From contig JAJVIK010000010.1 of assembly GCA_022072055.1 (NCBI GenBank), positions 224,627 through 288,626 of the forward strand: a stretch of 64,000 nt of DNA. Direction: 5' to 3'. The position numbers and the translations under genes are program-made. A model generated the notes under the pieces. The model saw only the letters and a program-made list of their open reading frames with translations. It did not search any database and was not told the DNA's origin. The stretch comes from a bacterium. Its GTDB lineage: Bacteria > Hinthialibacterota > Hinthialibacteria > OLB16. Below, one piece after another: positions 8,414-17,737 of the stretch (position 1 is the first letter of the stretch; each line of letters begins with the position of its first letter).

Positions 8414-9949
8414 CTAGACCTCGGGCAAAGTCTCCCAGGTGAGTCCGAGTTTCCTGGCGGCGTAACCGGCCTGATCCAGGCAATCGCCATACACCATGAG
8501 CCAGTGCGAATCCCGGACCTCGCGGAGCAGCTTTTTCCAGTTCCCCTCGACCTCCACATCCTGCTGCGAGCGGCAGATCTCATAAAAGGGGTTGCTCTCG
8601 ATGGTCCCACGAAAACCGACCCACCGTCCGGTGGCGTATTCCGGGTCGATGAAGGTGACCACCGTGCCCTTGGGCATCTCCACCTTGGGCGCGGCCCCGA
8701 AATCGGACTCATAATGGGTGACGACCCGGACCGGTTCGTAGGTGGTCCCATCCAGTCGGCGCGGGCTGGTGCAGTGCGCGCAGGTGACCATCTTCTGGTG
8801 CGGAAAGGTGGAGTTGTGGAGAAACACCGGCCTTCCGGTGAGATGCCGCAGCAGAATGCCGGCCGGAATCACCACGAAGTCCGACTCGCAGAACGCCAGC
8901 AAACCTTCATCGTTGAGCAGGCTGAGGGTCAGGCAAGCGGTCGTTTGGGACATCGGGATGATGGTCCCCATGCAGCTCTTGATGGTGAACGCCTCGCACT
9001 CGCGCTCCTTCATCAGCTCCTTGAACAGGACATACAGCACAAAGGCGTTGACCACAAACCCGCGTTTGGTCTCCAAGCTGGTGTTCGGCAACGCGAGGTA
9101 GCGCTCGGTCCATTCCTCGGCGCGCGCCAGAAGTTCCTTGTCCTCGAGCATGGACTTCAGGCGAGGCTCAATCTCCTCGTAGGAGACATCCAGGATCTCG
9201 ATCCCAAATCTCTCGCGCGCGATCTCAGGAGCTTTGGGGGCGTACTTCCCCCAAGCCCCACCCAGGGCCACGACCTTTTCTCCGAGCAGGTTCCGGACCG
9301 CATAAAGGGCCCGGAGCCTCCAGGCGAGCTCTCCCGGATCATCCACCACCACATCCTCAACGCTCGCCCTTCGAGTCTCCTCCGAGAGATCGGCGACTCC
9401 GGGATCGGGGTTGAGGTACTGAATGCTGAGCGCCTCGTACCAGTAGTACACCGGGCCCGAACGGTGGCGGACGAAGATCAGCGGGGTTCCCTTCCCCGCC
9501 AGACAGGCCTTGAGCAACGAACCCGAGCCGGTGGCCGGATAGACAATCACGGAGTCATGGTCTCCCGCGTGAATCTCGTCAACCTCCTCCACCGCTTTGA
9601 CCTTGCGGACCGGCAGCGGCTCCAACGGGAAGTCGACGGTTGCCGCGAGCGCGCGTAACTCCTCGCTGATGCGCCGGGTCTCTTGCTCGGCTGCCTCCTC
9701 GGTTTGAACCCCACCCCAGGACTTCCACGAGGTCTCCGGTTTTGGGGTGGGAGTGGAATACATCAGGATCGGCTGCACTCGGAGGGGCCTTCCCACCACG
9801 CGAAAGGGAAGCTTGGGGTCCCACGCGAGCCCCTCGGGAAAAACGGTGGCGGAGGGGAAGAGCGCGCGCGGAAGTCCAACCACAGCCCCCGCGAACGCAC
9901 CTCCGGCGATTCCGATGAAACCTCGACGACTCACTGGTGGATGATGCAT
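8414..9949 (-). CDS. Tat-type exported protein with L-fucose isomerase-like fold
   Basis: The 511-residue product opens with SRRGFIGIAGGAFAGAVVG, a twin-arginine-like signal. Its C-terminal half resembles the fucose/arabinose isomerase-related family (COG2407 type): TTACLTLSLLNDEGLLAFCE near 310-330, then a hydrophobic stretch and VTCAHCTSP near 370. These match the pattern of conserved segments around the metal and substrate site, but full catalytic equivalence is not shown. A sugar-isomerase fold with an export signal is unusual, since such enzymes are normally cytoplasmic. It is divergent from nifJ and shares its regulatory region. Function remains open. Confidence 0.6.
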   Translation of the reverse strand: MHHPPVSRRGFIGIAGGAFAGAVVGLPRALFPSATVFPEGLAWDPKLPFRVVGRPLRVQPILMYSTPTPKPETSWKSWGGVQTEEAAEQETRRISEELRALAATVDFPLEPLPVRKVKAVEEVDEIHAGDHDSVIVYPATGSGSLLKACLAGKGTPLIFVRHRSGPVYYWYEALSIQYLNPDPGVADLSEETRRASVEDVVVDDPGELAWRLRALYAVRNLLGEKVVALGGAWGKYAPKAPEIARERFGIEILDVSYEEIEPRLKSMLEDKELLARAEEWTERYLALPNTSLETKRGFVVNAFVLYVLFKELMKERECEAFTIKSCMGTIIPMSQTTACLTLSLLNDEGLLAFCESDFVVIPAGILLRHLTGRPVFLHNSTFPHQKMVTCAHCTSPRRLDGTTYEPVRVVTHYESDFGAAPKVEMPKGTVVTFIDPEYATGRWVGFRGTIESNPFYEICRSQQDVEVEGNWKKLLREVRDSHWLMVYGDCLDQAGYAARKLGLTWETLPEV

Positions 9950-10022
9950 GGCGCGCCTCCCGAGGAAATCTTGGAGGGTATTTGACGCGGCCTCTCCAGG
10001 CGGAGATGGCTCCGAAATCTCA

Positions 10023-10058
10023 ACACAATAATGGTATCACAGTACCCTATTGTGTCAA
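10023..10058 (-). promoter_or_regulatory. Leftward promoter within a long dyad, before the isomerase-like gene
   Basis: On the minus strand a perfect -35 TTGACA (plus 10053-10058) is followed after 16 bases by a -10 TACCAT (plus 10031-10036). The whole lies in a dyad: ACACAATA at 10023-10030 and TATTGTGT at 10048-10055 are exact inverted copies, with GGTA (10033-10036) and TACC (10043-10046) nested inside. A dimeric regulator bound here would cover both promoter elements. Confidence 0.6.
10028..10046 (+). promoter_or_regulatory. Shared 19-bp motif, copy 1
   Basis: The sequence ATAATGGTATCACAGTACC matches the consensus ATWATRGTATNANMGTWCC found also at 10182-10200 and 20522-20540. It contains GGTA-N6-TACC and overlaps the leftward promoter. 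Reading it as an operator is an inference. Confidence 0.5.
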
Positions 10059-10168
10059 TTTCACGGCGGGTGAAAATCGAGGGATTGAGAAGCCTTCTTG
10101 AAAGAGTCAAGCTACAAAAGAACCGACTCAGCCGCGGCCCATGGAGGGTTGAGCAAAGCCCTCACGGC

Positions 10169-10197
10169 TTGACTGAGACGAATAATAGTATTATAGT
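10169..10197 (+). promoter_or_regulatory. Promoter of the nifJ-hox operon
   Basis: TTGACT (10169-10174), a 17-base spacer and TATAGT (10192-10197) fit a sigma-70 type promoter, placing the start of transcription near 10204, about 55 bases before the nifJ ATG. The -10 box lies inside the second copy of the shared motif. Confidence 0.65.
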
Positions 10198-10207
10198 TCC
10201 ACTATTA
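10182..10207 (+). promoter_or_regulatory. Shared motif copy 2 with flanking inverted repeat
   Basis: ATAATAGTATTATAGTTCC at 10182-10200 matches the shared motif. TAATAGT (10183-10189) and ACTATTA (10201-10207) are exact inverted copies separated by 11 bases. The dyad spans the -10 box of the nifJ promoter, a position typical of repression (inference). Confidence 0.5.
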
Positions 10208-10259
10208 GCATCCACGCTCCGAGGCTCGACCCGCCCCTAGCGAGATTGGAGGATTGTTC

Positions 10260-13200
10260 ATGTCCCGCCCATTTGTGACACTCGATGGGACGGAGGCTGC
10301 GGCGTATGTGGCCTACCGCGCAAGTGAAGTCATTGCCATCTATCCCATCACCCCCTCTTCCCCGATGGGAGAGTTCTCCGACCAGTGGGCTTCGGAGAAC
10401 AGACCCAACCTGTGGGGCACTGTTCCGCATGTGATGGAAATGCAGAGTGAAGCGGGCGCGGCGGGAGCCATTCACGGCGCCCTCCAAGCCGGGGCGCTGA
10501 CCACAACCTTCACCTCCTCGCAGGGTCTCCTGTTGATGATCCCCAATCTGTACAAAATCGCTGGGGAGCTGACCCCGGCGGTCATACATGTCGCGGCGCG
10601 CTCGCTTGCGGCGCAGGCGCTTTCCATCTTTGGAGACCATTCGGATGTGATGTCGGTGCGGGGAACGGGGTTCGCGCTCCTTTCCTCGGGTTCGGTCCAG
10701 GAGGTGATGGATCTCGCGCTCGTGGCCCACGGAACCACGCTGGAGGCGCGTGTCCCCTTCATCCATTTCTTCGATGGCTTCCGGACTTCCCACGAGGTGG
10801 CCAAGGTTGAGACCCTCGCGGACGACGATCTCCGGGCTTTGATTGATGAGGGCTGCATCAGCGCCCATCGCGCCCGCGCGCTTTCACCGGACCATCCGGT
10901 GATCCGCGGCACCGCGCAGAACCCGGATGTGTATTTCCAGGCGCGCGAGTCGGTCAACCGCTTTTATCTCGCGATTCCGGAACTGGTGCAGAAGAAGATG
11001 GATCAATTCGCCGCGCGGGTGGGGCGTCAATATCATTTGTTTGATTACGCCGGACACCCACAAGCGGAGCGCGTGATCGTGATCCTCGGATCGGGTGGCG
11101 AAACGGTCGAGGAGACCGCGCGCTTCCTGGTGGAGAAAGGGGAGAAGGTGGGGTGTGTGCGAGTCCGCCTCTATCGGCCCTTCTCCATCGAACATTTCAT
11201 GGAGGCGCTGCCCAAGACGGTGAAGGCCATCGCGGCGCTTGACAGAACCAAGGAGCCGGGAAGCCTGGGCGAGCCGCTGTATCAGGATGTGGTCACGGCG
11301 TTCGCGGAGTCCCTATCGAACGGCGCCTCCAAATTCGCGAGTCCGCCCAAGGTGATTGGGGGTCGCTACGGCCTCTCCTCCAAAGAGTTCACCCCGGCAA
11401 TGGTCAATCGAGTTTTCGAGGAGCTCGCGCGAGAGAGGCCCAAGAACCACTTCACCGTTGGGATTGAGGATGATGTGACCCACACCAGTCTCGAATATGA
11501 CCAGGATTTCTCGATCGAGGAGGCGGATGTGGTCCGGGCATTGTTTCACGGTCTCGGCTCGGACGGCACGGTGGGCGCGAACAAGAACTCGGTGAAGATC
11601 ATCGGGGAGGAAACGCCCAACTACGCTCAAGGGTATTTCGTGTATGACTCCAAGAAATCCGGCGCGGTGACCGTGTCTCACCTGCGCTTCGGGCCGCGCG
11701 CGATCCGCGCTCCGTATTTGATCCGTGAGGCGAACTTCATCGCCTGTCACCAGTTCAACTTCCTGGAGCGCTATAACGTGTTGGAGGAGGCGGTCGAGGG
11801 GGCCGTGCTGCTGCTCAATAGCCCCTATAGCCCGGAGGAACTCTGGGATCACCTGCCGCGCCCGATTCAAGAGGAGATTCTCGCCAAAAAGGCGCGGGTT
11901 TTCACGATCGACGCTTACGATGTGGCGCGGCAGACGGGAATGGGCGGGCGCATCAACACCATCATGCAGACCTGCTTCTTCGCGATCAGCGGAGTGCTCC
12001 CGCGCGAGGAGGCCATCGCGGCGATCAAGCACTCGATTGAGAAGACCTACGGCAAAAAAGGGGAGAACATTGTTAAGAAGAATTTTGAGGCGGTCGACAC
12101 CACGCTCGCGAACCTGCACGAGGCGCGAATTCCCGACCAGGTGAGCAGCCGCCGGGAGCGACCGCCGGTGGTTCCGGACGAGGCCCCCGATTTTGTGAAG
12201 CTCCTCACCGCGCCGCTACTCGCCGGGCACGGTGACCGCTTGCCGGTCAGCGCGCTCCCGGTGGATGGCACTTATCCAACCGGCACCACTCAGTGGGAGA
12301 AGCGGAACATCGCTCAGGAGATCCCGATCTGGGATCCGGAATGGTGTATCCAATGCGCGAAGTGCGCGCTGGTCTGCCCACACGCGGCGATACGGATGAA
12401 GGTCTACAACGCGGAGGCGTTGAGCGGCGCGCCCGAATCGTTCCGCTCGATGGACTGGCGGGGACCCGATTTCAAGGGCCTCAAGATGACCATCCAGACC
12501 GCTCCGGAAGATTGCACCGGGTGCGGGCTGTGCGTGGAGATCTGCCCGGCCAAGAACAAACGCGCCACCCAGTTCAAGGCCATCAACATGAAACCGCAGC
12601 TCCCGCTCCGCGAGCATGAGCGCGAGTCCTATCGCTTCTTCCTTTCGATTCCCGAGCTGGACCGCCGGGAGATCAAGGTGGAAACCATCAAAGGCTCGCA
12701 GATGTTGGAGCCGCTCTTCGAGTATTCCGGGGCCTGCGCGGGGTGTGGGGAAACGCCGTATCTCAAGCTACTCAGCCAGCTCTTCGGAGATCGCGCATTG
12801 ATTGCCAACGCAACGGGATGTTCGTCCATCTACGGAGGGAACCTCCCGACCACTCCATGGGCCAAGAATGGCGATGGGCGCGGGCCGGCATGGTCCAACT
12901 CGCTGTTCGAGGATAACGCCGAATTCGGCCTGGGGTTTCGTCTGTGCATCGACAAGCTCGCGGAGCACGCCACGGAACTGGCGGACCGCCTGCGGGACCA
13001 GCTGGGGGAAGAGCTGGCGAGCGCCCTCATCGCGGCGGATCAGTCGGATGAATCCGGGATTCACGATCAACGCGAACGGGTAGCCGTTCTTAAGGAGCGT
13101 TTGGCGAAGATGGACGCTCCGGAGGCTAAGCGGCTCCTGGATATCGCGGATTACCTGGTGAAGAAGAGCGTGTGGATCGTGGGCGGCGACGGTTGGGCCT

Positions 13201-13838
13201 ACGACATCGGCTATGGCGGATTGGATCAAGTCGTTTCGTCCAGTCGAAATGTCAACATCCTGGTTCTGGACACGGAGGTCTATTCCAACACGGGCGGTCA
13301 GGCCTCCAAGGCCACCCCGCGCGGCGCGGTCGCCAAGTTCGCGGCGGGCGGGAAATCCACCGCCAAGAAAGACTTGGGACTGATGGCGATGACCTATGGG
13401 ACCGCGTATGTGGCCCAGATCGCGATGGGCGCGAACGACACCCAGGCCATTCGCGCCTTCATCGAGGCCGAGCGTTACAACGGCCCCTCGCTGATCATCG
13501 CCTACAGCCACTGTATCGCGCACGGGATCGACATGAGCAAGGGCATGGATTCCCAAAAGAAGGCGGTGCTTTGCGGACACTGGCCGCTCTATCGCTTCAA
13601 CCCGGATCTCAAGTCCCAGGGTGAAAACCCGCTGACGCTGGATTACCATGAACCCAAGCTTCCGGTCGCGGAGTACGCGTATCAGGAAACGCGCTACAAG
13701 ATGTTGACCAAGAGCAACCCGGACGCCGCCGCCCGGCTGATGGCGCTCGCCCAGGAGGACGCGCTCGAGACCTGGAGGCGTTACTCCACCCTGGCCGCGT
13801 CCTTCTCCCCCTCCGGCGGGAACGGAAAACCAAATTAG
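10260..13838 (+). CDS. nifJ: Pyruvate:ferredoxin (flavodoxin) oxidoreductase, single-chain
   Basis: The 1192-residue enzyme oxidises pyruvate with CoA to acetyl-CoA, CO2 and reduced ferredoxin in the cytoplasm. All regions of the homodimeric form are present in order: the N-terminal pyrimidine-binding domain with YPITPSSPMGE near 30, the gamma-like domain, two 4Fe-4S ferredoxin motifs (CIQCAKCALVCP near 697 and CTGCGLCVEICP near 752), then the TPP domain with GACAGCGETPY, GDGWAYDIGYGG near 975 and YSNTGGQASK near 1005. ATG 10260 sits 7 bases after GGAGG; a TTG at 10254 is too close to that site. It opens the hydrogenase operon, with 30 bases to the next gene. Confidence 0.97.
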   Translation: MSRPFVTLDGTEAAAYVAYRASEVIAIYPITPSSPMGEFSDQWASENRPNLWGTVPHVMEMQSEAGAAGAIHGALQAGALTTTFTSSQGLLLMIPNLYKIAGELTPAVIHVAARSLAAQALSIFGDHSDVMSVRGTGFALLSSGSVQEVMDLALVAHGTTLEARVPFIHFFDGFRTSHEVAKVETLADDDLRALIDEGCISAHRARALSPDHPVIRGTAQNPDVYFQARESVNRFYLAIPELVQKKMDQFAARVGRQYHLFDYAGHPQAERVIVILGSGGETVEETARFLVEKGEKVGCVRVRLYRPFSIEHFMEALPKTVKAIAALDRTKEPGSLGEPLYQDVVTAFAESLSNGASKFASPPKVIGGRYGLSSKEFTPAMVNRVFEELARERPKNHFTVGIEDDVTHTSLEYDQDFSIEEADVVRALFHGLGSDGTVGANKNSVKIIGEETPNYAQGYFVYDSKKSGAVTVSHLRFGPRAIRAPYLIREANFIACHQFNFLERYNVLEEAVEGAVLLLNSPYSPEELWDHLPRPIQEEILAKKARVFTIDAYDVARQTGMGGRINTIMQTCFFAISGVLPREEAIAAIKHSIEKTYGKKGENIVKKNFEAVDTTLANLHEARIPDQVSSRRERPPVVPDEAPDFVKLLTAPLLAGHGDRLPVSALPVDGTYPTGTTQWEKRNIAQEIPIWDPEWCIQCAKCALVCPHAAIRMKVYNAEALSGAPESFRSMDWRGPDFKGLKMTIQTAPEDCTGCGLCVEICPAKNKRATQFKAINMKPQLPLREHERESYRFFLSIPELDRREIKVETIKGSQMLEPLFEYSGACAGCGETPYLKLLSQLFGDRALIANATGCSSIYGGNLPTTPWAKNGDGRGPAWSNSLFEDNAEFGLGFRLCIDKLAEHATELADRLRDQLGEELASALIAADQSDESGIHDQRERVAVLKERLAKMDAPEAKRLLDIADYLVKKSVWIVGGDGWAYDIGYGGLDQVVSSSRNVNILVLDTEVYSNTGGQASKATPRGAVAKFAAGGKSTAKKDLGLMAMTYGTAYVAQIAMGANDTQAIRAFIEAERYNGPSLIIAYSHCIAHGIDMSKGMDSQKKAVLCGHWPLYRFNPDLKSQGENPLTLDYHEPKLPVAEYAYQETRYKMLTKSNPDAAARLMALAQEDALETWRRYSTLAASFSPSGGNGKPN

Positions 13839-13868
13839 ATCGGATCGCGCTTGCGAGGAGAAATCGAG

Positions 13869-14876
13869 ATGGACCTTTCCACAACCTACATGGGCATCCC
13901 ACTCAAGAGTCCGTTTGTCCCCTCGGCCTGCGGGCCGCTCTCGCGGGATGTGGGGATGGTTCGGGCGCTCGAGGACGCGGGCGCCTCCGCGATTGTGATG
14001 TATTCCCTTTTCGAGGAGCAGATCCAGCACGAGGCTCAGGAGCTTGATCATTTCCTCACGCGCTCCACGCATGCCTACGCCGAGGCGTTGACCTATTTCC
14101 CCGATCTCGACAACTACAACGCCGGTCCGGAGGAATACCTCGACCACCTCTGCCGGGTGAAACAGGCGGTGGATATCCCGGTGTTCGGCAGTCTGAACGG
14201 GATCTCGCCGGGAGGGTGGACCGCTTACGCCAAGAAGATGGAGCAAGCCGGGGCCGATGGAATCGAGCTGAACCTCTACTTCATCCCGGCGGACGCAAAC
14301 CTCACCGGACGCGAAGTGGAACAGGCCTATGTGGACGTGCTCGCGGAGGTGAAGCGATCGGTCACGATCCCGGTCGCCATGAAGATCGGCCCGTTCTTCA
14401 GCTCCACCTTCGAGATGGCGAAACGGTTCGAAGCGGCCGGCGCGGACGCCCTGGTGTTGTTCAACCGCTTCTATCAGCCCGATATCGATCTTGAGGAGCT
14501 GGAGGTCAAGCCGAGTCTGATCCTCTCCTCCCCCTTCGAGATGCGTCTGCCGATGCGCTGGATCGCGATCCTGTACGGCAAAGTGAAGATGAGCCTGGGG
14601 GCCACTCGCGGCATTCATGACGCCCTGGCGGCGCTTAAGCTCCTGATGGTCGGCGCGGATGTCACCATGCTTTGCTCGGAACTTCTCCGGCACGGCCCCA
14701 GGCGCCTCACCGAGATCGAAATGGATATGCGCCGCTGGATGGAGGACCACGAATATGATTCGGTGGGGATGCTCAAGGGAAGCATGAGCCAGATCAATTG
14801 CGCCGAACCGGCCGCCTTTGAGCGCGCCAATTACATGAAGACCCTGCAAAGCTACGAACGCTACCGGGTGGCTTGA
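13869..14876 (+). CDS. Dihydroorotate dehydrogenase-like flavoprotein
   Basis: This 335-residue TIM-barrel protein resembles class 1 dihydroorotate dehydrogenases: SPFVPSACGPLSRD at the N-terminal FMN-phosphate side, VAMKIGPFF in the middle and LVLFNRFY near 205. No pyrimidine gene is nearby. Similar DHOD-like genes are known next to nifJ in other bacteria, where their role is not established. Position between nifJ and hoxE suggests a redox function linked to ferredoxin or NADH rather than pyrimidine synthesis (inference). ATG 13869 follows GAGGAG; an upstream TTG at 13851 is less likely. The stop lies 11 bases before hoxE, and the hoxE ribosome-binding site overlaps it. Confidence 0.82.
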   Translation: MDLSTTYMGIPLKSPFVPSACGPLSRDVGMVRALEDAGASAIVMYSLFEEQIQHEAQELDHFLTRSTHAYAEALTYFPDLDNYNAGPEEYLDHLCRVKQAVDIPVFGSLNGISPGGWTAYAKKMEQAGADGIELNLYFIPADANLTGREVEQAYVDVLAEVKRSVTIPVAMKIGPFFSSTFEMAKRFEAAGADALVLFNRFYQPDIDLEELEVKPSLILSSPFEMRLPMRWIAILYGKVKMSLGATRGIHDALAALKLLMVGADVTMLCSELLRHGPRRLTEIEMDMRRWMEDHEYDSVGMLKGSMSQINCAEPAAFERANYMKTLQSYERYRVA

Positions 14877-14887
14877 AGGAGGCCGCG

Positions 14888-15388
14888 ATGATACTCCCGC
14901 CCGAAAAACAACCGATGCCCTCCGACGATAAGCGCTGGCGTCTGGTGGCCACCGCGATGCGCCGTCACGGCTACAAGTCCCATGGCCTGATCGAGTCCCT
15001 GCACTCGATCCAAGAGACTTTCGGGTATGTGAGCGAGGACGCCCTCAAGTTCACGGCCAAGATGTTGCGGGTCCCGCTTTCTCAGGCCTATGGGGTGGCC
15101 TCGTTCTATCACTATTTCAATCTCAAGCCACTGGGGCGCCACTCGTGCGTGGTGTGCCGCGGGACCGCTTGCCACATCAAAGGCTCGGCCCAAATCCTCT
15201 CCGATCTTGAACAGTTGTTCGCCGTGCGAGTGGGTGAAACCACCGAGGATGGGAGCCTCTCACTGCTTTCCGCGCAGTGCCTCGGCGCGTGTGGGATCGC
15301 GCCCGCGGTGGTGCTGGACGGAGTGGTTATGGGAAGGGCGGAGGCCGAATCGATAGTCCATCGGGTCGAGGAGGTGGTGGCCGCATGA
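14888..15388 (+). CDS. hoxE: NAD-coupled [NiFe] hydrogenase diaphorase subunit HoxE (NuoE-like)
   Basis: The 166-residue protein is a thioredoxin-fold [2Fe-2S] subunit. The four ligands are visible as CRGTAC near 95 (the C-x4-C of NuoE/HoxE) and CLGAC near 136 (C-x3-C). The N-terminal helical region (HGLIESLHSIQETFGYV) is typical. It passes electrons within the diaphorase part of the bidirectional hydrogenase. The chosen ATG follows AAGGAGG at 14876-14882. The stop overlaps the hoxF start by 4 bases, indicating translational coupling. Confidence 0.92.
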   Translation: MILPPEKQPMPSDDKRWRLVATAMRRHGYKSHGLIESLHSIQETFGYVSEDALKFTAKMLRVPLSQAYGVASFYHYFNLKPLGRHSCVVCRGTACHIKGSAQILSDLEQLFAVRVGETTEDGSLSLLSAQCLGACGIAPAVVLDGVVMGRAEAESIVHRVEEVVAA

Positions 15389-16986
15389 TCTTCGAGGAAC
15401 TGGGCCACATCGAAGAGGCGGAGCTGGAAGCTCAGAGCCGGTTTGAGCGCCGCATCCATGTGTGCGCGGCGGCGGGTTGCCTGGCTTCCGGCGCGGACGC
15501 GGTCAAGGAGGCGCTTTCGGGGGAGCTGCAATCGACCGGGCTTGAAGAGCGTTGCCAGATGGTGGGAGTGGGCTGCATGGGGCTATGCTCGCGCGGTCCG
15601 CTGGTTTCGATCCAACCCGACAATGTGCTTCTGGCCCAGGTGAGGGCGAAGGACGCCAAGGAGGTTGTGGGGACGCTCGGAAAGAAGCCGCCCAAGCGCT
15701 TGGCCTGCCCCAGCGACCTTCCGTTCTTCAAGCGGCAACTCAAGGTCGTCCTTGAAAACATGGGGCGGATCGATCCGGAGCGGATCGAGGAGTATATCGC
15801 GGTGGGAGGATATTCCGCGCTTCACAAGGGCTTGACGGAAATGACTTCCCAAGAGGTCATCGACGAGGTGGTGAAGAGCGGTCTGCGGGGACGTGGGGGC
15901 GCGGGTTATCCCACCGGTCTCAAGTGGAGCCAACTCTCCAAGGAGAGCTCTCCGATCAAGTATGTGGTCTGCAACGCGGACGAGGGTGACCCCGGCGCCT
16001 TTATGGATCGGAGCGTGCTGGAGGGGGATCCGCACCGGGTTCTCGAGGGGATGATCCTGGCCGGGTACGCCACAGGCGCGACACAGGGGTTCATCTATGT
16101 CCGAGCCGAGTACCCGCTCGCGATCAAGCGCCTCAATCTCGCGATCAAACAGGCCAGTCGCCTGGGGCTCCTGGGCCACAACATCTGCGGGACTCCCGTC
16201 AGCTTCGGGGTCGAGGTGCGAGTGGGCGCGGGGGCGTTCGTGTGCGGGGAGGAAACCGCGCTGATGGCTTCGATCGAGGGCGGTCGCGGGACCCCCAGGC
16301 CGCGTCCTCCCTTCCCCACCCAATCGGGCATTTGGGGTCGTCCCACGATGATCAACAACGTGGAGACCTTCGCGAACATCCCGCCCATCATCCGCAACGG
16401 CGGCAAGTGGCTGGCGGAGATCGGAACGGAGAAGAGCAAGGGCACCAAGGTCTTTTCGCTCTCCGGCAAGGTGGTCAACACCGGCCTGATCGAGGTCCCG
16501 ATGGGGATCACGCTCCGTGAAATCATCTTCGAGATCGGGGGTGGAATCCCCTTTGGAGGGAAGTTCAAGGCGGTCCAGACAGGGGGGCCATCCGGAGGGT
16601 GCGTGCCGGACAGCGGACTGGATGTTCCCGTCGATTACGAATCCCTCTCGCACCTCGGAACCATCATGGGTTCCGGCGGCATGGTGGTGATGGATGATTC
16701 GGCGAGCATGGTGGACGTGGCCAGGTTCTTCCTCGATTTCAGTCGTCATGAGTCCTGCGGTAAGTGCATTCCGTGCCGTGTGGGCACGGTGCAGATGCAT
16801 GGCCTCTTGGACAAGATCGCCGCGAACCGGGCCACGAGCGAGGATTTGGCGATGCTGGAGGAACTCTGCGATCTGGTGCGCAAGACCAGCCTATGCGGTC
16901 TCGGCCAGACCGCGCCGACCCCGGTGGTCAGCACCTTGCGGCATTTCCGCGAGGAGTATTTGAGTCATTTGTCCGGCAAGGCTTGA
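15385..16986 (+). CDS. hoxF: Hydrogenase diaphorase subunit HoxF (NuoF-like, FMN and NADH binding)
   Basis: The 533-residue subunit has an N-terminal thioredoxin-like [2Fe-2S] domain (C-x4-C in CAAAGC near 29 and GCMGLC near 69). The FMN/NADH domain follows, with [10 protein letters not shown] near 168 and [10 protein letters not shown] near 197. The C-terminal 4Fe-4S site is [10 protein letters not shown] near 457 plus the fourth Cys near 503 in SLCGLG. It exchanges electrons between NAD(H) and the iron-sulfur chain. There is no C-terminal ferredoxin extension, unlike some HydB/NfnB relatives. ATG 15385 overlaps the hoxE stop, so the longer upstream frame is not used. Confidence 0.94.
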   Translation: MIFEELGHIEEAELEAQSRFERRIHVCAAAGCLASGADAVKEALSGELQSTGLEERCQMVGVGCMGLCSRGPLVSIQPDNVLLAQVRAKDAKEVVGTLGKKPPKRLACPSDLPFFKRQLKVVLENMGRIDPERIEEYIAVGGYSALHKGLTEMTSQEVIDEVVKSGLRGRGGAGYPTGLKWSQLSKESSPIKYVVCNADEGDPGAFMDRSVLEGDPHRVLEGMILAGYATGATQGFIYVRAEYPLAIKRLNLAIKQASRLGLLGHNICGTPVSFGVEVRVGAGAFVCGEETALMASIEGGRGTPRPRPPFPTQSGIWGRPTMINNVETFANIPPIIRNGGKWLAEIGTEKSKGTKVFSLSGKVVNTGLIEVPMGITLREIIFEIGGGIPFGGKFKAVQTGGPSGGCVPDSGLDVPVDYESLSHLGTIMGSGGMVVMDDSASMVDVARFFLDFSRHESCGKCIPCRVGTVQMHGLLDKIAANRATSEDLAMLEELCDLVRKTSLCGLGQTAPTPVVSTLRHFREEYLSHLSGKA

Positions 16987-17014
16987 GCTGGGCGCCGCGA
17001 CAGGAGAAGGCTTC

Positions 17015-17737
17015 ATGCCAACAAGCGTCAAGGTAAAAACCCTCAGGATCGATGGGCGCGATGTGAGCGCGCGCGAGGACCAGACCATCCTCGAGGTCGC
17101 GCGCGAAAACGACATCTGGATCCCGACCCTTTGCCATCTGGATGGGCTCTCCCCGGTCGGCGCGTGCCGGCTTTGCCTGGTTGAAATCAAAGGCTCCACC
17201 AAGCTCCTCCCGGCCTGTGTCACCGCGGTCGAGGAGGGGATGGAGGTCAGCACGCAGACGGAGGGCTTGGAGTCCTATCGGCGGATGATTCTCGAGTTGC
17301 TCTTTTCGGAGCGCAACCATGTGTGCTCCATCTGCAAGTCGAACGGGCATTGTGAAATGCAAACCTTGGCCCAACGCCTGGGCCTGACCCACATCCATTT
17401 CCCCTATCGCTATCCGAGCCTTCCCGTCGACCTTTCGCACGAGCTTTTCGGGATGGACCACAACCGCTGCATCCTTTGCACCCGGTGCGTCCGGGTGTGC
17501 GCGGAGATCGAGGGGGCGCATGTTTGGGATGTGATGGGACGGGGCGTGGATGCCCGCATCATTTGCGACCTGAACCAGCCCTGGGGGACCTCCGAGACCT
17601 GCACCAGCTGTGGAAAGTGCGTGCATGTCTGCCCGACCGGGGCCTTGTTCGAGCGTGGACGCTCCGCTTCGGAAATGGACAAGCGACCGGAGTTCCTGCC
17701 CTATCTCACTCTGATGAGGAGGGCCGGCGGTGAGTAA
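17015..17737 (+). CDS. hoxU: Hydrogenase diaphorase subunit HoxU (NuoG N-terminal-like)
   Basis: The 240-residue ferredoxin-like subunit has an N-terminal [2Fe-2S] domain ([15 protein letters not shown], then LLPAC), the His-Cys 4Fe-4S segment ([12 protein letters not shown]), and two 4Fe-4S sites ([11 protein letters not shown] and [12 protein letters not shown]). This is the full HoxU cluster set, bridging HoxEF to the hydrogenase module. The ATG follows an AGGAGA site. The last 8 bases overlap hoxY. Confidence 0.94.
   Translation: MPTSVKVKTLRIDGRDVSAREDQTILEVARENDIWIPTLCHLDGLSPVGACRLCLVEIKGSTKLLPACVTAVEEGMEVSTQTEGLESYRRMILELLFSERNHVCSICKSNGHCEMQTLAQRLGLTHIHFPYRYPSLPVDLSHELFGMDHNRCILCTRCVRVCAEIEGAHVWDVMGRGVDARIICDLNQPWGTSETCTSCGKCVHVCPTGALFERGRSASEMDKRPEFLPYLTLMRRAGGE

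Larger units (their letters stand above)
9950..10259. promoter_or_regulatory. Divergent regulatory region between isomerase-like gene and nifJ
   Basis: This 310-base stretch is clearly AT-richer than its neighbours in two patches, 10021-10060 and 10180-10210. Each patch carries a promoter, one per strand, overlapped by a copy of a shared 19-bp motif; these are listed separately. The stretch between them (about 10061-10165) shows nothing I can name. Confidence 0.7.

Noticed and set aside
12768-14849. A 693-codon open frame on the minus strand
   Set aside because: It is antisense to nifJ and the DHOD-like gene, both with strong family motifs. Its sequence is Arg/His/Gly-rich and matches no family, as expected from GC-rich shadow frames.
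15583-16800. A 405-codon minus-strand frame
   Set aside because: It is opposite hoxF and lacks any motif.
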